Shown: positions 25,721 to 36,883 of the stretch, one piece after another | How the letters are laid out: each line of letters begins with the position of its first letter | Position numbering within the stretch: the stretch's first letter is position 1 | Assembly (NCBI GenBank): GCA_903927615.1 | Contig: CAIYNU010000027.1 | Location: 1 to 45,116 of the forward strand | Direction: 5' to 3' | DNA: 45,116 bases | Source of the DNA: an uncultured Rhodospirillales bacterium | GTDB taxonomy: Bacteria; Pseudomonadota; Alphaproteobacteria; Azospirillales; Azospirillaceae | The notes under the pieces: model-generated | Database searches by the model: none | What the model was told of the DNA's origin: nothing | What the model saw: the letters and a program-made list of their open reading frames with translations, nothing else | Made by a program: the position numbers and the translations under genes

Positions 25721-28700
25721 CCGGCGGTCCGGGTCCGGAGGCACCGGACGGCGGTTCGCTCAGCCCTTCGCGGCTGTTCATTCTGCGCCCGGTGGCGACC
25801 TCGCTGCTGATGGTGGCGGTTCTGCTGACCGGGATGGTGGCGTTTCAGTTTTTGCCGCTGTCGGCATTGCCCGAGGTGGATTATCCGACCATCCAGGTCC
25901 AAACCTTCTACCCGGGCGCCAGTCCCGAGGTCATGACCTCGTCGGTGACGGCACCGCTGGAACGTCAGTTCGGGCAGATGCCCAGCCTGAACCAGATGTC
26001 GTCCGGCAGTTCGGCCGGCGCCTCGGTGATTACCTTGCAGTTCGGCCTGAATCTCAGCCTTGATGTCGCCGAGCAGGAGGTTCAGGCGGCCATCAACGCC
26101 GCCGGCAACCTGTTGCCCTCGGACCTGCCGGCGCCGCCGATCTATGCCAAGGTCAATCCCGCCGACGCGCCGATTCTGACCCTGGCCGTGACGTCCCGGA
26201 CGCTGCCGCTGACCCAGGTCGAGGACCTGACCGACACCCGGTTGGCTCAGAAAATCTCGCAATTGCCCGGCGTCGGTCTGGTCAGCATCAATGGCGGTCA
26301 ACGGCCGGCGGTGCGGGTGCGGGCCAATCCCAAGGCGTTGGCGGCCTACGGCCTCAATATCGACGACTTGCGGACCACCATCGCCAATGCCAACGTCAAT
26401 ACCCCCAAGGGCAATTTCGACGGCCCGATGCGCGCCACCACCATCAACGCCAATGATCAGTTGAAGAGCGCCGCCGAGTACAATGACATTGTGGTGGCCT
26501 ACAAGAATGGCGGCCCGGTCCGGCTGTCCGATGTCGCGACGGTGGTGGACAGCGCCGAGAATACCAAGCTTGCCGCGTGGCGGGACACCGCACCGGCGGT
26601 GATCGTCAATATCCAGCGTCAGCCGGGCGCCAATGTCATCGAGGTCGCCGACACCATCCGGGCGCTGCTGCCGACGCTGCGGGCCAGCATGCCGGCGGCG
26701 GTGGACGTGGCGGTGCTGACCGACCGCACCACCACCATCCGCGCCTCGGTGGCCGATGTGGAATTCGAACTGGTGCTGGCGGTGGTGCTGGTGGTGCTGG
26801 TCATTTTCCTGTTTTTGCGCAATCTGCCGGCGACCATCATTCCCAGCCTGTCGGTGCCGTTGTCCCTGGTCGGAACCTTCGGCGTGATGTATCTGGTGGG
26901 GTACAGTCTCAACAACCTGACCCTGATGGCGCTGACCATCGCCACTGGCTTTGTGGTGGATGACGCCATCGTCATGATCGAAAATATCGCCCGGTTTCTG
27001 GAACAGGGCGAGACGCCGTTGGAGGCGGCGCTGAAAGGATCACGGCAGATCGGCTTTACCATCATCTCGCTGACCGTGTCCCTGATCGCCGTGCTGATCC
27101 CGCTGCTGTTCATGGGCGATGTGGTGGGGCGGCTGTTCCGGGAATTTGCCGTGACCTTGGCCGTGACGATCCTGATTTCGGCCGGGGTGTCTTTGACGCT
27201 GGTGCCGATGCTGTGTGCCAAGCTGCTGCGCCATCGGCCGTCGTCCGAGCAGTCCGCCCTCAATCGCTGGGCCGGCCGCAGCTTCGACCGGTTGATCGCG
27301 GCCTATGGTCGCCGCCTGGACTGGGTGCTCGATCACGCCGGACTGACGCTGACGGTGGCGGTGGCCACCTTGGGATTGACCGCGGCCCTTTATGCGGAAA
27401 TCCCCAAGGGCTTCTTTCCGGTTCAGGATACCGGCCTGATCCAGGGCGTGACCGAGGCCGGGCAGTCGGTGTCGTTCGCCGCCATGGCGGACCATCAGCG
27501 GGCGCTGGCGGCGGCGGTGCTGCGCGACCCCGACGTGGAGAGCCTGTCGTCGTTTATCGGCGTCGACGGCACCAATATGACGCTGAATAGTGGCCGGATG
27601 CTGATTAACCTCAAGTCCCGGGATCAGCGCAGCGCCAGTGCCAGCGATATCATTCGCCGGCTTCAGGACGAGACCGCAGGCGTGCATGGCATCGCGTTGT
27701 ATATGCAACCGGTGCAAGATCTGACCATTGATGCCACTGTCAGCCGGACCCAGTATCAGTTCGTGCTGGAAGACGCCAATCCCGAAGAACTCAGCCGATG
27801 GGTGGTGACGCTGACCGACCGGCTGAAGCGCCTGCCGGAACTCGTGGACGTGGCCAGCAATGCCCAGGACCAGGGCCTGTCCACCTACATCAAGATCGAC
27901 CGGGATACCGCCGCCCGTTTTGGCATCACGCCGGCCACGGTGGACAATGCGCTGTATGACGCCTTTGGCCAGCGCATCATCTCGACGATTTTCACCCAGA
28001 CCAGCGAGTACCGGGTGATTCTCGAAGTGGAGCCCCAGGCCCAAGCGTCGCTCCAGTCGCTGAGTTCGATCTATCTGCCGTCATCGGCGGGGGGGCAGGT
28101 GCCGTTGTCGTCCATCGCCAGCATCGCCGAACAGACGGTGCCGCTCCAGATCAGCCATCTTGGCCAGTTCCCGGCGACCACGGTTTCTTTTAACCTGGCC
28201 CCCGGGGCGGCGCTGGGCGATGCCGTGGCCGCGATTCGGCAGGCCGAGGGTGAAATCGGTCTGCCCGGCAGCGTCATGACCGTTTTCCAGGGCGCGGCGC
28301 TGGCCTTCCAGGCTTCGCTCGGGAACGAGTTGCTGCTGATTCTGGCCGCCATCGTCACCATGTATATTGTGTTGGGGGTCCTTTACGAAAGCACCGTCCA
28401 CCCGGTGACGATTCTGTCGACCCTGCCGTCGGCGGGAATCGGGGCGTTGCTGGCGCTGATGGCGGCGGGCAGCGATCTCGGGGTGATCGGGGTGATCGGG
28501 ATCATCCTGCTGATCGGGATCGTCAAGAAAAACGCCATCATGATGATCGATTTCGCGCTTTATGCCGAACGTCAGGAAGGCAAGACACCGCGAACGGCGA
28601 TCCATCAGGCCTGTCTGTTACGCTTCCGCCCGATTTTGATGACCACCATGGCGGCGCTGTTCGTCTCCCTGCCCTTGATGTTCGGCACCGGCACCGGCTC

Positions 28701-28860
28701 GGAATTGCGCCATCCGTTGGGGATCAGTATCGTCGGCGGCCTGATTGTCAGCCAAATCTTGACCCTGTTCACCACCCCGGTGATTTATCTGATGTTCGAC
28801 CGTCTGGCCCGGCGCCTGAAGGGGGATGTGAAGGATGACGGGAAAGGCGGGGGCCGATGA
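25717..28860 (+). CDS. mdtB: RND multidrug efflux transporter, MdtB-like
   Basis: 1047 residues, normal RND length. Twelve membrane helices are expected, with two large periplasmic loops. The proton-relay Asp pair is visible in [14 protein letters not shown] (helix 4). Helix 1 ([20 protein letters not shown]) and the repeated second-half signature ([20 protein letters not shown]) are clear. It is a proton-driven pump and, with the next gene, forms an MdtBC-type heteromer. Both ends are coupled by ATGA overlaps. Confidence 0.95.
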   Translation: MTGGPGPEAPDGGSLSPSRLFILRPVATSLLMVAVLLTGMVAFQFLPLSALPEVDYPTIQVQTFYPGASPEVMTSSVTAPLERQFGQMPSLNQMSSGSSAGASVITLQFGLNLSLDVAEQEVQAAINAAGNLLPSDLPAPPIYAKVNPADAPILTLAVTSRTLPLTQVEDLTDTRLAQKISQLPGVGLVSINGGQRPAVRVRANPKALAAYGLNIDDLRTTIANANVNTPKGNFDGPMRATTINANDQLKSAAEYNDIVVAYKNGGPVRLSDVATVVDSAENTKLAAWRDTAPAVIVNIQRQPGANVIEVADTIRALLPTLRASMPAAVDVAVLTDRTTTIRASVADVEFELVLAVVLVVLVIFLFLRNLPATIIPSLSVPLSLVGTFGVMYLVGYSLNNLTLMALTIATGFVVDDAIVMIENIARFLEQGETPLEAALKGSRQIGFTIISLTVSLIAVLIPLLFMGDVVGRLFREFAVTLAVTILISAGVSLTLVPMLCAKLLRHRPSSEQSALNRWAGRSFDRLIAAYGRRLDWVLDHAGLTLTVAVATLGLTAALYAEIPKGFFPVQDTGLIQGVTEAGQSVSFAAMADHQRALAAAVLRDPDVESLSSFIGVDGTNMTLNSGRMLINLKSRDQRSASASDIIRRLQDETAGVHGIALYMQPVQDLTIDATVSRTQYQFVLEDANPEELSRWVVTLTDRLKRLPELVDVASNAQDQGLSTYIKIDRDTAARFGITPATVDNALYDAFGQRIISTIFTQTSEYRVILEVEPQAQASLQSLSSIYLPSSAGGQVPLSSIASIAEQTVPLQISHLGQFPATTVSFNLAPGAALGDAVAAIRQAEGEIGLPGSVMTVFQGAALAFQASLGNELLLILAAIVTMYIVLGVLYESTVHPVTILSTLPSAGIGALLALMAAGSDLGVIGVIGIILLIGIVKKNAIMMIDFALYAERQEGKTPRTAIHQACLLRFRPILMTTMAALFVSLPLMFGTGTGSELRHPLGISIVGGLIVSQILTLFTTPVIYLMFDRLARRLKGDVKDDGKGGGR

Positions 28861-31800
28861 ATCTTTCTGCCCTCTTTATCGGCCGTCCCATCGCTACGTC
28901 GTTGTTGACGTTGGGGGTGACCTTGGCGGGGGCGGTGGCGTTCTTCCTGCTGCCGGTGTCGCCGCTGCCCCAGGTGGACTTTCCCACCATCTCGGTTCAG
29001 GCCAGCCTGCCCGGAGCCAGCCCCGAGACCGTGGCCACCAGCGTGGCCACGCCGCTGGAGCGTCATCTCGGCCAAATCGCCGACGTGACCGAGATGACGT
29101 CATCCAGTTCGGTGGGGCAGACGCGGGTCACGCTGCAATTCGGTCTGGACCGCAACATCGACGGCGCCGCTCGGGATGTCCAGGCGGCCATCAATGCGGC
29201 CCGGGCCGATCTGCCCGTCAGTCTCAAGAGCAATCCGACCTACCGCAAGGTCAACCCGGCCGACGCGCCGATCATGATTCTGGCCATGACCTCGGCGACC
29301 CGGACGCAGGGCCAGGTTTACGATTCCGCGGCGACCGTGTTGCAGCAAAAGCTGTCTCAGGTGAACGGCATCGGGCAGGTCAATGTCGGCGGCAGTTCGC
29401 TGCCGGCGGTCCGCGTCGAGCTGAATCCCAATGCCTTGTTCAAGTACGGGATTGGGCTGGAAGATGTCCGGGCGGCCCTGGCCTCGGCCAACGCCAACAG
29501 TCCCAAAGGGGCCATCGAGGACGACGGCCGGCATTACCAGATCTACACCAACGACCAGAGCCGCCGCGCCGATCAATACCGGGATCTGGTGGTGGCGTGG
29601 CGGAACGGCGCGGCCGTGCGCTTGAGCGATGTCGCCGAGGTGGTGGACTCGGTGGAGGATCTGCGCAACCAGGGTCTGGCCAATGGTCATCCGTCGGTCC
29701 TGGTGATCCTGTTTCGCCAGCCGGGGGCGAACATCATCGACACCGTTGACCGGGTCACCGCCCTGCTGCCGCAACTGCGGGCCTCGATTCCCGCCGACAT
29801 CGACCTGTCGGTGGCCATGGATCGCACCACCACCATCCGCGCCTCGCTGCGGGATGTCGAGCGCACCCTGGCCATCTCCATCGCGCTGGTGGTGCTGGTG
29901 GTGTTCGCCTTCCTGCGCGACCCCAGCGCCACCCTGATTCCCATCGTCGCCGTGCCGGTTTCGTTGATCGGCACCTTCGGCGCCATGTACCTGTTGGGCT
30001 ACAGCCTTAACAACCTGTCGCTGATGGCCTTGATCATCGCCACCGGCTTTGTGGTCGATGATGCCATCGTCGTTCTGGAAAACACCATGCGCCACATGGA
30101 AGGCGGCATGTCGCGGATGAAGGCGACGCTTCAGGGGACGCGGGAGGTCGGCTTTACCGTTTTGTCCATGAGCCTGTCGCTGGTGGCGGTGTTCATTCCG
30201 ATTCTGCTGATGGGGGGCATCGTCGGCCGGCTGTTCCGGGAATTCGCCGTCACCCTGTCGGTGGCGATCGCGGTGTCCCTGGTGGTGTCGCTGACCATTA
30301 CGCCGGTGATGTGCTCCCGGCTGCTCCGGCATCGGCCGGCGGGCGAGCGGTCGCGGTGGTATCGCTGGAGCGAACGCGGGTTCATGGCGTTGCGGGGGTG
30401 GTATGAGGTCAGTCTCGGTGTCGCTTTGCGCCATCCCTGGCTGACCATGCTGCTGTTATTGGCCACCGTCTGTCTTAACATTCATCTGTTTGTGGTGGTT
30501 CCTAAGGGTTTCTTTCCGCAACAGGACACGGGCCGGCTGATGGGCGGCATTCAGGCCGACCAGAGCATTTCCTTTCAGTTGATGCGCCGAAAACTGACGC
30601 AGTTTATCGATATCGTGAAGGCCGACCCGGCGGTGGACAGCGTGGTCGGCTTCACGGGCGGCGGCCAGACCAATTCGGGTTTTGTCTTTGTGGCCTTGAA
30701 GCCGTTGACCGAACGCACCCTGTCGGTCGATCAGGTCATCGGGCGGCTGCGGCCGAAACTGGCGGTGGTGCCGGGGGCGGCGCTGTTCCTGCAAGGGGTT
30801 CAGGACATCCGGATCGGCGGCCGGCAAAGCAACGCTCAGTATCAGTTCACGCTTCAGGCCGACCATATCGCCGATCTTCAGGCCTGGGCGCCCAAGCTGG
30901 CGACGGCGCTGCAACATGCCCCTGAATTGGCCGACGTCAATTCCGACCAGCAGGACAAAGGGCTTGAAACCGATCTGGTGATTGACCGGAGCACGGCGGC
31001 ACGGCTGCACCTGACCACCAGCCAGATTGACAACACGCTGTACGACGCCTTTGGCCAGCGGCAGGTCTCGACCATCTATAATCCGTTGAACCAGTACCAT
31101 GTGATCATGGAGGTGGCGCCCCAGTACTGGCAGAGCCCAGAGACCCTCAAACAGCTTTTCGTCAGCACCTCGGGCGGTTCGGCGTCGGGAACCCAGGCGA
31201 CCAATGCCGTGGCCGGCACCTCGACGCTGTCGGGTGGGGCCAAGGCCACCACCACCACCACCACCACCATAGCGAGCAACGACGCCGCCGCGGTGGCCAG
31301 CGACGCCGTCCGCAATCTGGCCCAGAATGCCATTGCCAACACCGGTCGCGGCGGCGCTTCGGCCGGGACGGCGGTCAGTACGGCGGTGGAAACCATGGTG
31401 CCGCTGGCGGCGTTCAGCCATTTCGGCCCGGGCACCACGCCGCTGGCGGTCAACCACCAGGGCCATTTCGCGGCCTCCACGCTTTCCTTCAATCTGCCGC
31501 CCGACCGCTCGCTGAGCGAAGCGGTGGACGCGATCAGCCGGGAGATGAACCAGATCGGCGCCCCTGCCACCATTCATGGCAGTTTTCAGGGGACCGCCCG
31601 GGCGTTTCAGGAGTCCCTGGCCAACGAACCGCTTCTGATTCTGGCGGCGCTGGTGGCGGTCTATATCGTGCTCGGTGTGCTCTACGAAAGTTACGTTCAC
31701 CCCGTCACCATCTTGTCGACACTGCCCTCGGCCGGGGTGGGCGCGGTGCTGGCGCTGATGGCCTGCGATACCGATTTCACCGTCATCGCGCTGATCGGGG

Positions 31801-32153
31801 TGATTTTGCTGATTGGCATCGTCAAGAAGAACGCCATCATGATGATCGACTTTGCGCTCGACGCCGAGCGCACCCGGGGGCTTGCCCCCCGGGAGGCGAT
31901 CCACCAGGCCTGTTTGCTGCGTTTCCGCCCGATCCTCATGACCACCATGGTGGCGCTATTGAGTGCGTTGCCGTTGGCGCTGGGCAGTGGTGACGGCGCC
32001 GAATTGCGGCGGCCGTTGGGGATCGCCATTGTCGGGGGACTGGCGGTCAGCCAGATTCTGACGCTTTATACGACACCGGTGATTTACCTGATTTTGGGGC
32101 GGTTTAGCTTTCGGCGACCAGGGCCGGCGACCCTGGCCCCCACCGGGGGGTGA
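28857..32153 (+). CDS. mdtC: RND multidrug efflux transporter, MdtC-like, with low-complexity insert
   Basis: 1098 residues, about 50 longer than its partner. The RND signatures are intact: [14 protein letters not shown] (helix 4 Asp pair) and [20 protein letters not shown]. The extra length is a Gly/Ala/Thr/Ser-rich insert at about residues 770-845 in the second periplasmic loop. It begins [20 protein letters not shown] and includes a run of seven Thr from ACC codons. In MdtB the same site is a short loop (SSAGGQVPL). Related MdtC-type pumps may carry similar inserts. Overlaps the previous gene by four bases. Confidence 0.94.
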   Translation: MNLSALFIGRPIATSLLTLGVTLAGAVAFFLLPVSPLPQVDFPTISVQASLPGASPETVATSVATPLERHLGQIADVTEMTSSSSVGQTRVTLQFGLDRNIDGAARDVQAAINAARADLPVSLKSNPTYRKVNPADAPIMILAMTSATRTQGQVYDSAATVLQQKLSQVNGIGQVNVGGSSLPAVRVELNPNALFKYGIGLEDVRAALASANANSPKGAIEDDGRHYQIYTNDQSRRADQYRDLVVAWRNGAAVRLSDVAEVVDSVEDLRNQGLANGHPSVLVILFRQPGANIIDTVDRVTALLPQLRASIPADIDLSVAMDRTTTIRASLRDVERTLAISIALVVLVVFAFLRDPSATLIPIVAVPVSLIGTFGAMYLLGYSLNNLSLMALIIATGFVVDDAIVVLENTMRHMEGGMSRMKATLQGTREVGFTVLSMSLSLVAVFIPILLMGGIVGRLFREFAVTLSVAIAVSLVVSLTITPVMCSRLLRHRPAGERSRWYRWSERGFMALRGWYEVSLGVALRHPWLTMLLLLATVCLNIHLFVVVPKGFFPQQDTGRLMGGIQADQSISFQLMRRKLTQFIDIVKADPAVDSVVGFTGGGQTNSGFVFVALKPLTERTLSVDQVIGRLRPKLAVVPGAALFLQGVQDIRIGGRQSNAQYQFTLQADHIADLQAWAPKLATALQHAPELADVNSDQQDKGLETDLVIDRSTAARLHLTTSQIDNTLYDAFGQRQVSTIYNPLNQYHVIMEVAPQYWQSPETLKQLFVSTSGGSASGTQATNAVAGTSTLSGGAKATTTTTTTIASNDAAAVASDAVRNLAQNAIANTGRGGASAGTAVSTAVETMVPLAAFSHFGPGTTPLAVNHQGHFAASTLSFNLPPDRSLSEAVDAISREMNQIGAPATIHGSFQGTARAFQESLANEPLLILAALVAVYIVLGVLYESYVHPVTILSTLPSAGVGAVLALMACDTDFTVIALIGVILLIGIVKKNAIMMIDFALDAERTRGLAPREAIHQACLLRFRPILMTTMVALLSALPLALGSGDGAELRRPLGIAIVGGLAVSQILTLYTTPVIYLILGRFSFRRPGPATLAPTGG
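31248..31268 (+). repeat. ACC trinucleotide repeat inside mdtC
   Basis: About seven ACC codons in a row encode poly-Thr in the insert of the MdtC-like pump. Such a run can change length in frame by slippage. Confidence 0.75.
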
Positions 32154-32186
32154 TGGTTTGGACTCCATAAGGTGAGGTTGGACAGG

Positions 32187-33680
32187 ATGACGGGCTGGAA
32201 GACGGTGGTGCAGGCGGGCCTGGGGCTGTGCCTGATGTCCTGTACGGTCGGTCCCGACTACCAGCGCCCGGCCGCGGTGGTACCGGCCAACTTCAAGGAA
32301 CAGGACGGCTGGAAGCCCGGCACGCCCCGGGACGACGTCAATCGGGGTCCTTGGTGGTCGATCTATCAGGACCCGCTGCTGGATCGCCTGGAACGCCAGG
32401 TGGCCGTGGATAACCAGACCCTCAAGGCTTCGGAAGCGGCCTATCGCGAGGCCATGGCGGTGATGCGGGCCGGGCAGGCCAGTTTCTACCCCACCGTGAC
32501 CGAGACTCCGTCGGTGGTCGGTCATCGCGTGTCCGGTGGGACCGGGACCGGGACCGGGACCGGGACCGGGAGCAGTGGCGGTCATGGCGGCCAGGCTTCC
32601 GCCGAAACCCAATACGGGTTGGCCGGGTCCTTGACCTGGGAACTGGATGTCTGGGGCCGCATCCGGCGGACCGTCGAAGCCGAGCAGGCCAATGTCCAGG
32701 CCAGTGCCGGCGATTTGGCTTCGGCCCGGCTGTCGGCGCAGGCCGCGCTGGCTTTGGACTATTTCGAGTTGCGCAACCAGGATGCATTACGGCGGCTGCT
32801 CGATCAGGCGGCGGTCGCCTATGCCGAGTCTTTGCGGATTACCGGCAATCAGTACAAATCGGGGGTGGTGTCGCGCGCCGATGTTGCCCAGGCCGAAACC
32901 CAGTTGAAGTCCACCCAGGCCCAGGCGGTCAATGTCGGGGTGCTGCGGGCACAACTGGAACATGCCATCGCGGTTCTGACCGGGCAGCCGCCCGCGCTCT
33001 TCTCGATTCCGCCGGCGGTCGTGACGATGAAGGTGCCGGCCATCCCGGTCGGGGTGCCCTCGGCATTGTTGGAGCGCCGTCCCGATATTGCCGCGGCCGA
33101 GCGGCGGGTGGCGAACGCCAACGCCGAAATCGGCGTGGCGGTCGCCGCCTTTTATCCCGCCCTGACGCTCTCGGCGTCCCTGGATTATACCAGCGCCGCC
33201 CTCGGGACTCTGTTGCAGGCGGCCAACCGGGTCTGGTCGGTGGGGCCGCAACTGGCGCAGACCCTGTTCGACGGCGGCTTGCGCAGTGCTCAGGTGGAGG
33301 AGGCCCGCGCCACCTACGATCAGGCGGTGGCGACCTACCGCCAGACCGTGCTGACCGGCTTTGAGCAGGTCGAAGACCAGTTGGCGGCGTTGGGCACGCT
33401 GGCCCGGCAAGCCGACATCCAGGCCCAAGCCGTGACGGCGGCGCAGGATGCCGAGCGGTTGATCCTCAATCAGTACAAGGCCGGCACCGTCGCCTATACC
33501 AGCGTCATCACGGCCCAGACCACCGCCCTGAGCAACGAGGAAACCGCCCTGAGCCTGTTCCAGAGCCGGCTTGCGGCTTCGGTGGCCCTGATTCAGGCCC
33601 TGGGCGGCGGCTGGGATGCCTCGCAACTGCCGTCGGCGGAGGCCGGGGAGAGGGACCGGCACCAGCAGGCCGGTTCCTGA
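32187..33680 (+). CDS. Outer-membrane efflux lipoprotein (NodT/OprM family)
   Basis: About 497 residues. A lipoprotein signal ends in the lipobox LMSC, then TVGPDYQRP, the standard start of NodT-family channels. Two outer-membrane efflux repeats follow (LTWELDVWGRIRRTVEAEQA and LERRPDIAAAERRVANANAE are typical). It provides the exit duct for the MdtABC pump. Residues about 117-127 are a Gly-Thr run from a hexanucleotide repeat. I prefer the ATG at 32187 (GAGG 9 nt upstream) to a GTG at 32172. It begins 33 nt after mdtC. No regulator follows. Confidence 0.92.
   Translation: MTGWKTVVQAGLGLCLMSCTVGPDYQRPAAVVPANFKEQDGWKPGTPRDDVNRGPWWSIYQDPLLDRLERQVAVDNQTLKASEAAYREAMAVMRAGQASFYPTVTETPSVVGHRVSGGTGTGTGTGTGSSGGHGGQASAETQYGLAGSLTWELDVWGRIRRTVEAEQANVQASAGDLASARLSAQAALALDYFELRNQDALRRLLDQAAVAYAESLRITGNQYKSGVVSRADVAQAETQLKSTQAQAVNVGVLRAQLEHAIAVLTGQPPALFSIPPAVVTMKVPAIPVGVPSALLERRPDIAAAERRVANANAEIGVAVAAFYPALTLSASLDYTSAALGTLLQAANRVWSVGPQLAQTLFDGGLRSAQVEEARATYDQAVATYRQTVLTGFEQVEDQLAALGTLARQADIQAQAVTAAQDAERLILNQYKAGTVAYTSVITAQTTALSNEETALSLFQSRLAASVALIQALGGGWDASQLPSAEAGERDRHQQAGS
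32540..32570 (+). repeat. GGGACC hexanucleotide repeat in the efflux channel gene
   Basis: About five tandem copies of GGGACC (GTGTGTGTG in protein) lie near the N-terminus of the mature channel protein. Slippage would add or remove Gly-Thr pairs without shifting frame. Confidence 0.75.
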
Positions 33681-33958
33681 GCGGACCTTCGGAGCGAGGG
33701 GGGGGCGTCCCGAGGGATTGGGAGTATAACGGGTGTATTGATCGGTAATCTTTTGCGAAAATGGGCTCTTTGGGCTTTAAAAACTATGCCAGCCTGGGAA
33801 TACGGTGTGGCACCGCCAGGCAACGGTCACCGGCCCGGATCACCAATGCGAAAATGGGCGTGCTGCGGTCTGAAACAATGCGGCTATCATCCGCCCGCGG
33901 CCGTCGCAGAGGCCCTTGACCCGAAACAATGGACCTCGAACCACGGACGGAGTCGGGC

Positions 33959-35107
33959 ATGACGGGAGGAGCGGGGGGGACCGGTGCCCGGCGCTTGATC
34001 CGGGTGGAACCGGGGGGAGCGGTGCTGGGGCTGGTGGTGGGGGGCGCGTGGGTCCTGGCGGATGGTCTGGCCGACCCGGCGGCGGTGAAGGAGGCCTTGG
34101 CGGCCGGGGGCATCGAGACGCTGGCGGTGCGGACCGAGGGGCTGGAGCGGGCGGACAGCGCGCTGATGGTTTATCTGGTGGTGGTTTATGACCTGGCGGC
34201 GGCGGCGGGCGTGCGCTGCGACCTCTCGGGCGTCGAGTCCGGAGTCGCGGCCCTGGTGGCGCTGGCGCGGGCCGTGCCCGAACAGGTGGGCACCGAGCAG
34301 GGGGGCGGTTCGGTGCCGCGCGTCGATCGGGTGGGCTGGAAAGCCCTGGCGGTGTTGCGCGAAGCCGATAGTCAGGTGCGTTTTTTCGGCGAGCTATGCC
34401 TGTCTTTTGGCCGTCTCGCGACGGGGCGCGCCCGTTTTCGCTGGCGTGACGTGGTGGAAACCCTGGATGACGCCGGGCCGCGTTCGCTGCTGATCGTTTC
34501 GGTGATTGCCGGCCTGATCGGGATGATTCTGGCCTTCATCGGGGCGGTGCAGTTGCGGCGCTTCGGTGCCGGTATCTATGTGGCGGATCTGGTCGGCCTG
34601 GCCATGACCCGGGAGATGGCGGCGGTCATGACCGGGATCGTGATCGCGGGCAAAACCGGTGCGGCCTTTGCCGCGCGGATCGGCACCATGCAGGCCCAGG
34701 AAGAAGTTGACGCGCTGACCACGCTGGGGGTGTCGCCCATCGACTTCCTGGTGTTGCCCCGGATCATCGGGCTCGCGTTAATGATGCCGCTGCTTTATTT
34801 GTATGCCTGCGGGATCGGTTTGGCTGGCGGTATGCTGATCGGTACCACGGTGCTGGACCTGTCGCCCACCGAGTACTGGCAACAGACCCAATGGGCGCTT
34901 CGGCCGACGCAGTTCATGATCGGGCTGGGGAAAAGTGTGGTCTTTGGCGTATTGATCGCCATTGCCGGCTGTATGCGCGGCATCCGGTGCGGGCGTAGCG
35001 CGGCAGCCGTCGGCGAGGCCACCACGTCGGCGGTGGTCACGGCCATTCTTTATATCATCATCACCGACGCGGCCTTCGCGGTGCTGCTGGAGATCTATGG
35101 GATATGA
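33959..35107 (+). CDS. mlaE: ABC lipid-transport permease with N-terminal STAS domain (MlaE)
   Basis: About 382 residues. Residues 1-120 are a STAS-like domain, Gly/Ala-rich and degenerate. The rest is an MlaE permease: DAGPRSLLIVSVIAGLIGM, AFIGAVQLRRFGAGIYV, TREMAAVMTGIVIAGKTGAA, and MQAQEEVDALTTLGVSPIDF. It moves phospholipids between the two membranes with the ATPase and MCE protein encoded next. GGAG at 33949-33952 favours the ATG at 33959 over the one at 33929. Its stop codon overlaps the next start (ATGA). STAS fused to MlaE is known in Proteobacteria; in Escherichia coli the STAS protein (MlaB) is separate. Confidence 0.9.
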   Translation: MTGGAGGTGARRLIRVEPGGAVLGLVVGGAWVLADGLADPAAVKEALAAGGIETLAVRTEGLERADSALMVYLVVVYDLAAAAGVRCDLSGVESGVAALVALARAVPEQVGTEQGGGSVPRVDRVGWKALAVLREADSQVRFFGELCLSFGRLATGRARFRWRDVVETLDDAGPRSLLIVSVIAGLIGMILAFIGAVQLRRFGAGIYVADLVGLAMTREMAAVMTGIVIAGKTGAAFAARIGTMQAQEEVDALTTLGVSPIDFLVLPRIIGLALMMPLLYLYACGIGLAGGMLIGTTVLDLSPTEYWQQTQWALRPTQFMIGLGKSVVFGVLIAIAGCMRGIRCGRSAAAVGEATTSAVVTAILYIIITDAAFAVLLEIYGI

Positions 35108-35874
35108 CCGGGTTCCCGGACTCCACCGGCATCGTGGTTGAAGACCTCGACATGATCTTCGGCAGCTATGTGGTTCAGCGGGGCGTCCATTTCCGGGTCT
35201 GCCCGGGCCGCATCTTCGTGATCATGGGCGGCAGCGGTTGCGGCAAGAGCACGCTGTTGCGGCATATGGTCGGCCTGATTCAACCGGCGGGCGGGCGCAT
35301 CCGGTACGACGGTGAAAGCTACTGGGAGGCCGGCGAAGACCGGCAGATCGTGCTCCGGCGGCGCTTCGGCATTCTGTTTCAGGGCGGCGCGTTGTGGAGT
35401 TCGATGACCCTGGCCGAAAACGTGGCATTGCCCCTGGGGCTTTATACCAAACTGTCGCCCCGGGAGATTGCCGAGGTGGTTTCGTACAAGCTCTCGCTGG
35501 TGGGATTGCGCGGTTTCGAAGACTATCTGCCCGCCGAAATCAGCGGCGGCATGCGCAAGCGGGCAGGGCTGGCGCGGGCGATGGCGCTGGACCCGGCCAT
35601 CCTGTTCTTCGACGAGCCGTCGGCCGGACTGGACCCGCTGAGTTCTCACCGGCTCGACCAATTGCTGTTGGAATTGCGTGACAATCTGGGCACCACGATC
35701 GTGGTGGTGACGCACGAGCTTCCCAGCATCTTTACCATTGCCGATGACAGCGTATTTTTGGATGCCGAGACCCGGACCGCCATTGCCTGGGGGCCGCCAA
35801 AGGTGCTTCGCGACACCTGCGAACACGCTCGGGTCCGGGCCTTTCTGAGTCGTGGTGGCACGGAAGCCGGTTAA
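35104..35874 (+). CDS. mlaF: ABC lipid-transport ATPase (MlaF)
   Basis: 256-residue ATPase of the Mla-type complex. Walker A is GGSGCGKST near residue 42; the ABC signature is EISGGMRKRAGLARAMALDP; Walker B is ILFFDEPSAGLDP, followed by VVVTHE (switch His). These are the marks of the MlaF/MCE-type family. It would sit on the cytoplasmic face of the MlaE dimer and power lipid transfer. Coupled to mlaE by ATGA; the mlaD-like gene follows after 25 nt. Confidence 0.95.
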   Translation: MTGFPDSTGIVVEDLDMIFGSYVVQRGVHFRVCPGRIFVIMGGSGCGKSTLLRHMVGLIQPAGGRIRYDGESYWEAGEDRQIVLRRRFGILFQGGALWSSMTLAENVALPLGLYTKLSPREIAEVVSYKLSLVGLRGFEDYLPAEISGGMRKRAGLARAMALDPAILFFDEPSAGLDPLSSHRLDQLLLELRDNLGTTIVVVTHELPSIFTIADDSVFLDAETRTAIAWGPPKVLRDTCEHARVRAFLSRGGTEAG

Positions 35875-35899
35875 GCGCGCCGAGAAGAGAAAGACGGTC

Positions 35900-36883
35900 A
35901 TGAATCAACCCAATCCCCGGATGATCGGCCTGTTCGTGCTCGGCGCGATTGCGCTTGTGGTCGCGGGACTGGTGGCGTTCGGCAGCCGCAGCTATTTCGA
36001 GCACCGGCCCCAGGCCGTGACCTTTTTTCATGGCTCGGTGGCTGGCCTGGTGGTGGGCGCACCGGTCACGTTCCGCGGGGTCGGGGTGGGCTCGGTGGTC
36101 AAAATCTCCCTTCAGATCAATTCCCACAGCGGTACGGCCCAGATTCCGGTGATCATGGAGTTTGAGCCGGAGCGGGTGACGGTGCTCGGGGGCTCGGAGA
36201 AGTCCGGCTTTGCCGAACGGATGCTGGCCAACGGTCTGGGGGCTTCGCTGGTCATGCAAAGCCTGATTACCGGTCAGTTGGCGATTGAACTTGACTATCA
36301 CGATCCGACCGAGGAAGTCCTGACCGGAATCAACCTGGGGTTACCCGAAATTCCCGAAGCCCGAGGCGGCTTCAATGCCATGAAGGATACCCTCAGCCGG
36401 TTGCCGCTCCAGGAACTGGGCGACAACGCGGTGTCGGCCTTGCGCTCGCTGAATGAACTGGTCTCGGCGCCGGAAACCCGCGAGAGTCTCAAATATATCG
36501 AACAGGCCAGCAAGGGGGCGGTCGCGGTCACCGAGGCGGCCCGTCGCACCGTCGAGCATGCCGACGCCCTGCTGGGGGCCTTGCAGCCGCAACTCGCCAC
36601 CACCCTGACCGGTGTGGGCCATCTGGTGACGGATGCGGACCAGCGGACCGGGCAGGTTGCCGGTGATTTGCACACGTTGTTTGGCGCGGCCGACCGGACG
36701 CTGACCGAGGGGCAGGCCACGCTGGGGGATGTTCGCACCCTGGTGGCGCCGCGTTCGGCCATGATCCAGGATGTCCAGAGCCTGTTGCGCAGCCTGGCCG
36801 CTGCCGCCGCTTCACTGCGGTCGTTCGCCGATCAGGTGGACCGCAATCCCAATGCCCTCCTGATGGGAAGGTCCTCCCGATGA
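35900..36883 (+). CDS. mlaD: MCE-domain lipid-binding protein (MlaD)
   Basis: About 327 residues. An N-terminal anchor (MIGLFVLGAIALVVAGLVAF) precedes an MCE domain: VTFFHGSVAGLVVGAPVTFR, then GVGVGSVVKISLQI. A long helical tail runs to the C-terminus and is likely to form a channel-like bundle. MlaD rings carry lipids between the permease and the periplasm. The ATG at 35900 is chosen because the anchor starts there; an in-frame GTG at 35852 only adds basic residues. It overlaps the next gene by ATGA. Confidence 0.92.
   Translation: MNQPNPRMIGLFVLGAIALVVAGLVAFGSRSYFEHRPQAVTFFHGSVAGLVVGAPVTFRGVGVGSVVKISLQINSHSGTAQIPVIMEFEPERVTVLGGSEKSGFAERMLANGLGASLVMQSLITGQLAIELDYHDPTEEVLTGINLGLPEIPEARGGFNAMKDTLSRLPLQELGDNAVSALRSLNELVSAPETRESLKYIEQASKGAVAVTEAARRTVEHADALLGALQPQLATTLTGVGHLVTDADQRTGQVAGDLHTLFGAADRTLTEGQATLGDVRTLVAPRSAMIQDVQSLLRSLAAAAASLRSFADQVDRNPNALLMGRSSR

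Noticed and set aside
33754-33857. Direct repeat TGCGAAAATGGGC, two copies about 90 bp apart before mlaE
   Set aside because: Short, irregularly spaced and without further structure; not enough to call a regulatory element.
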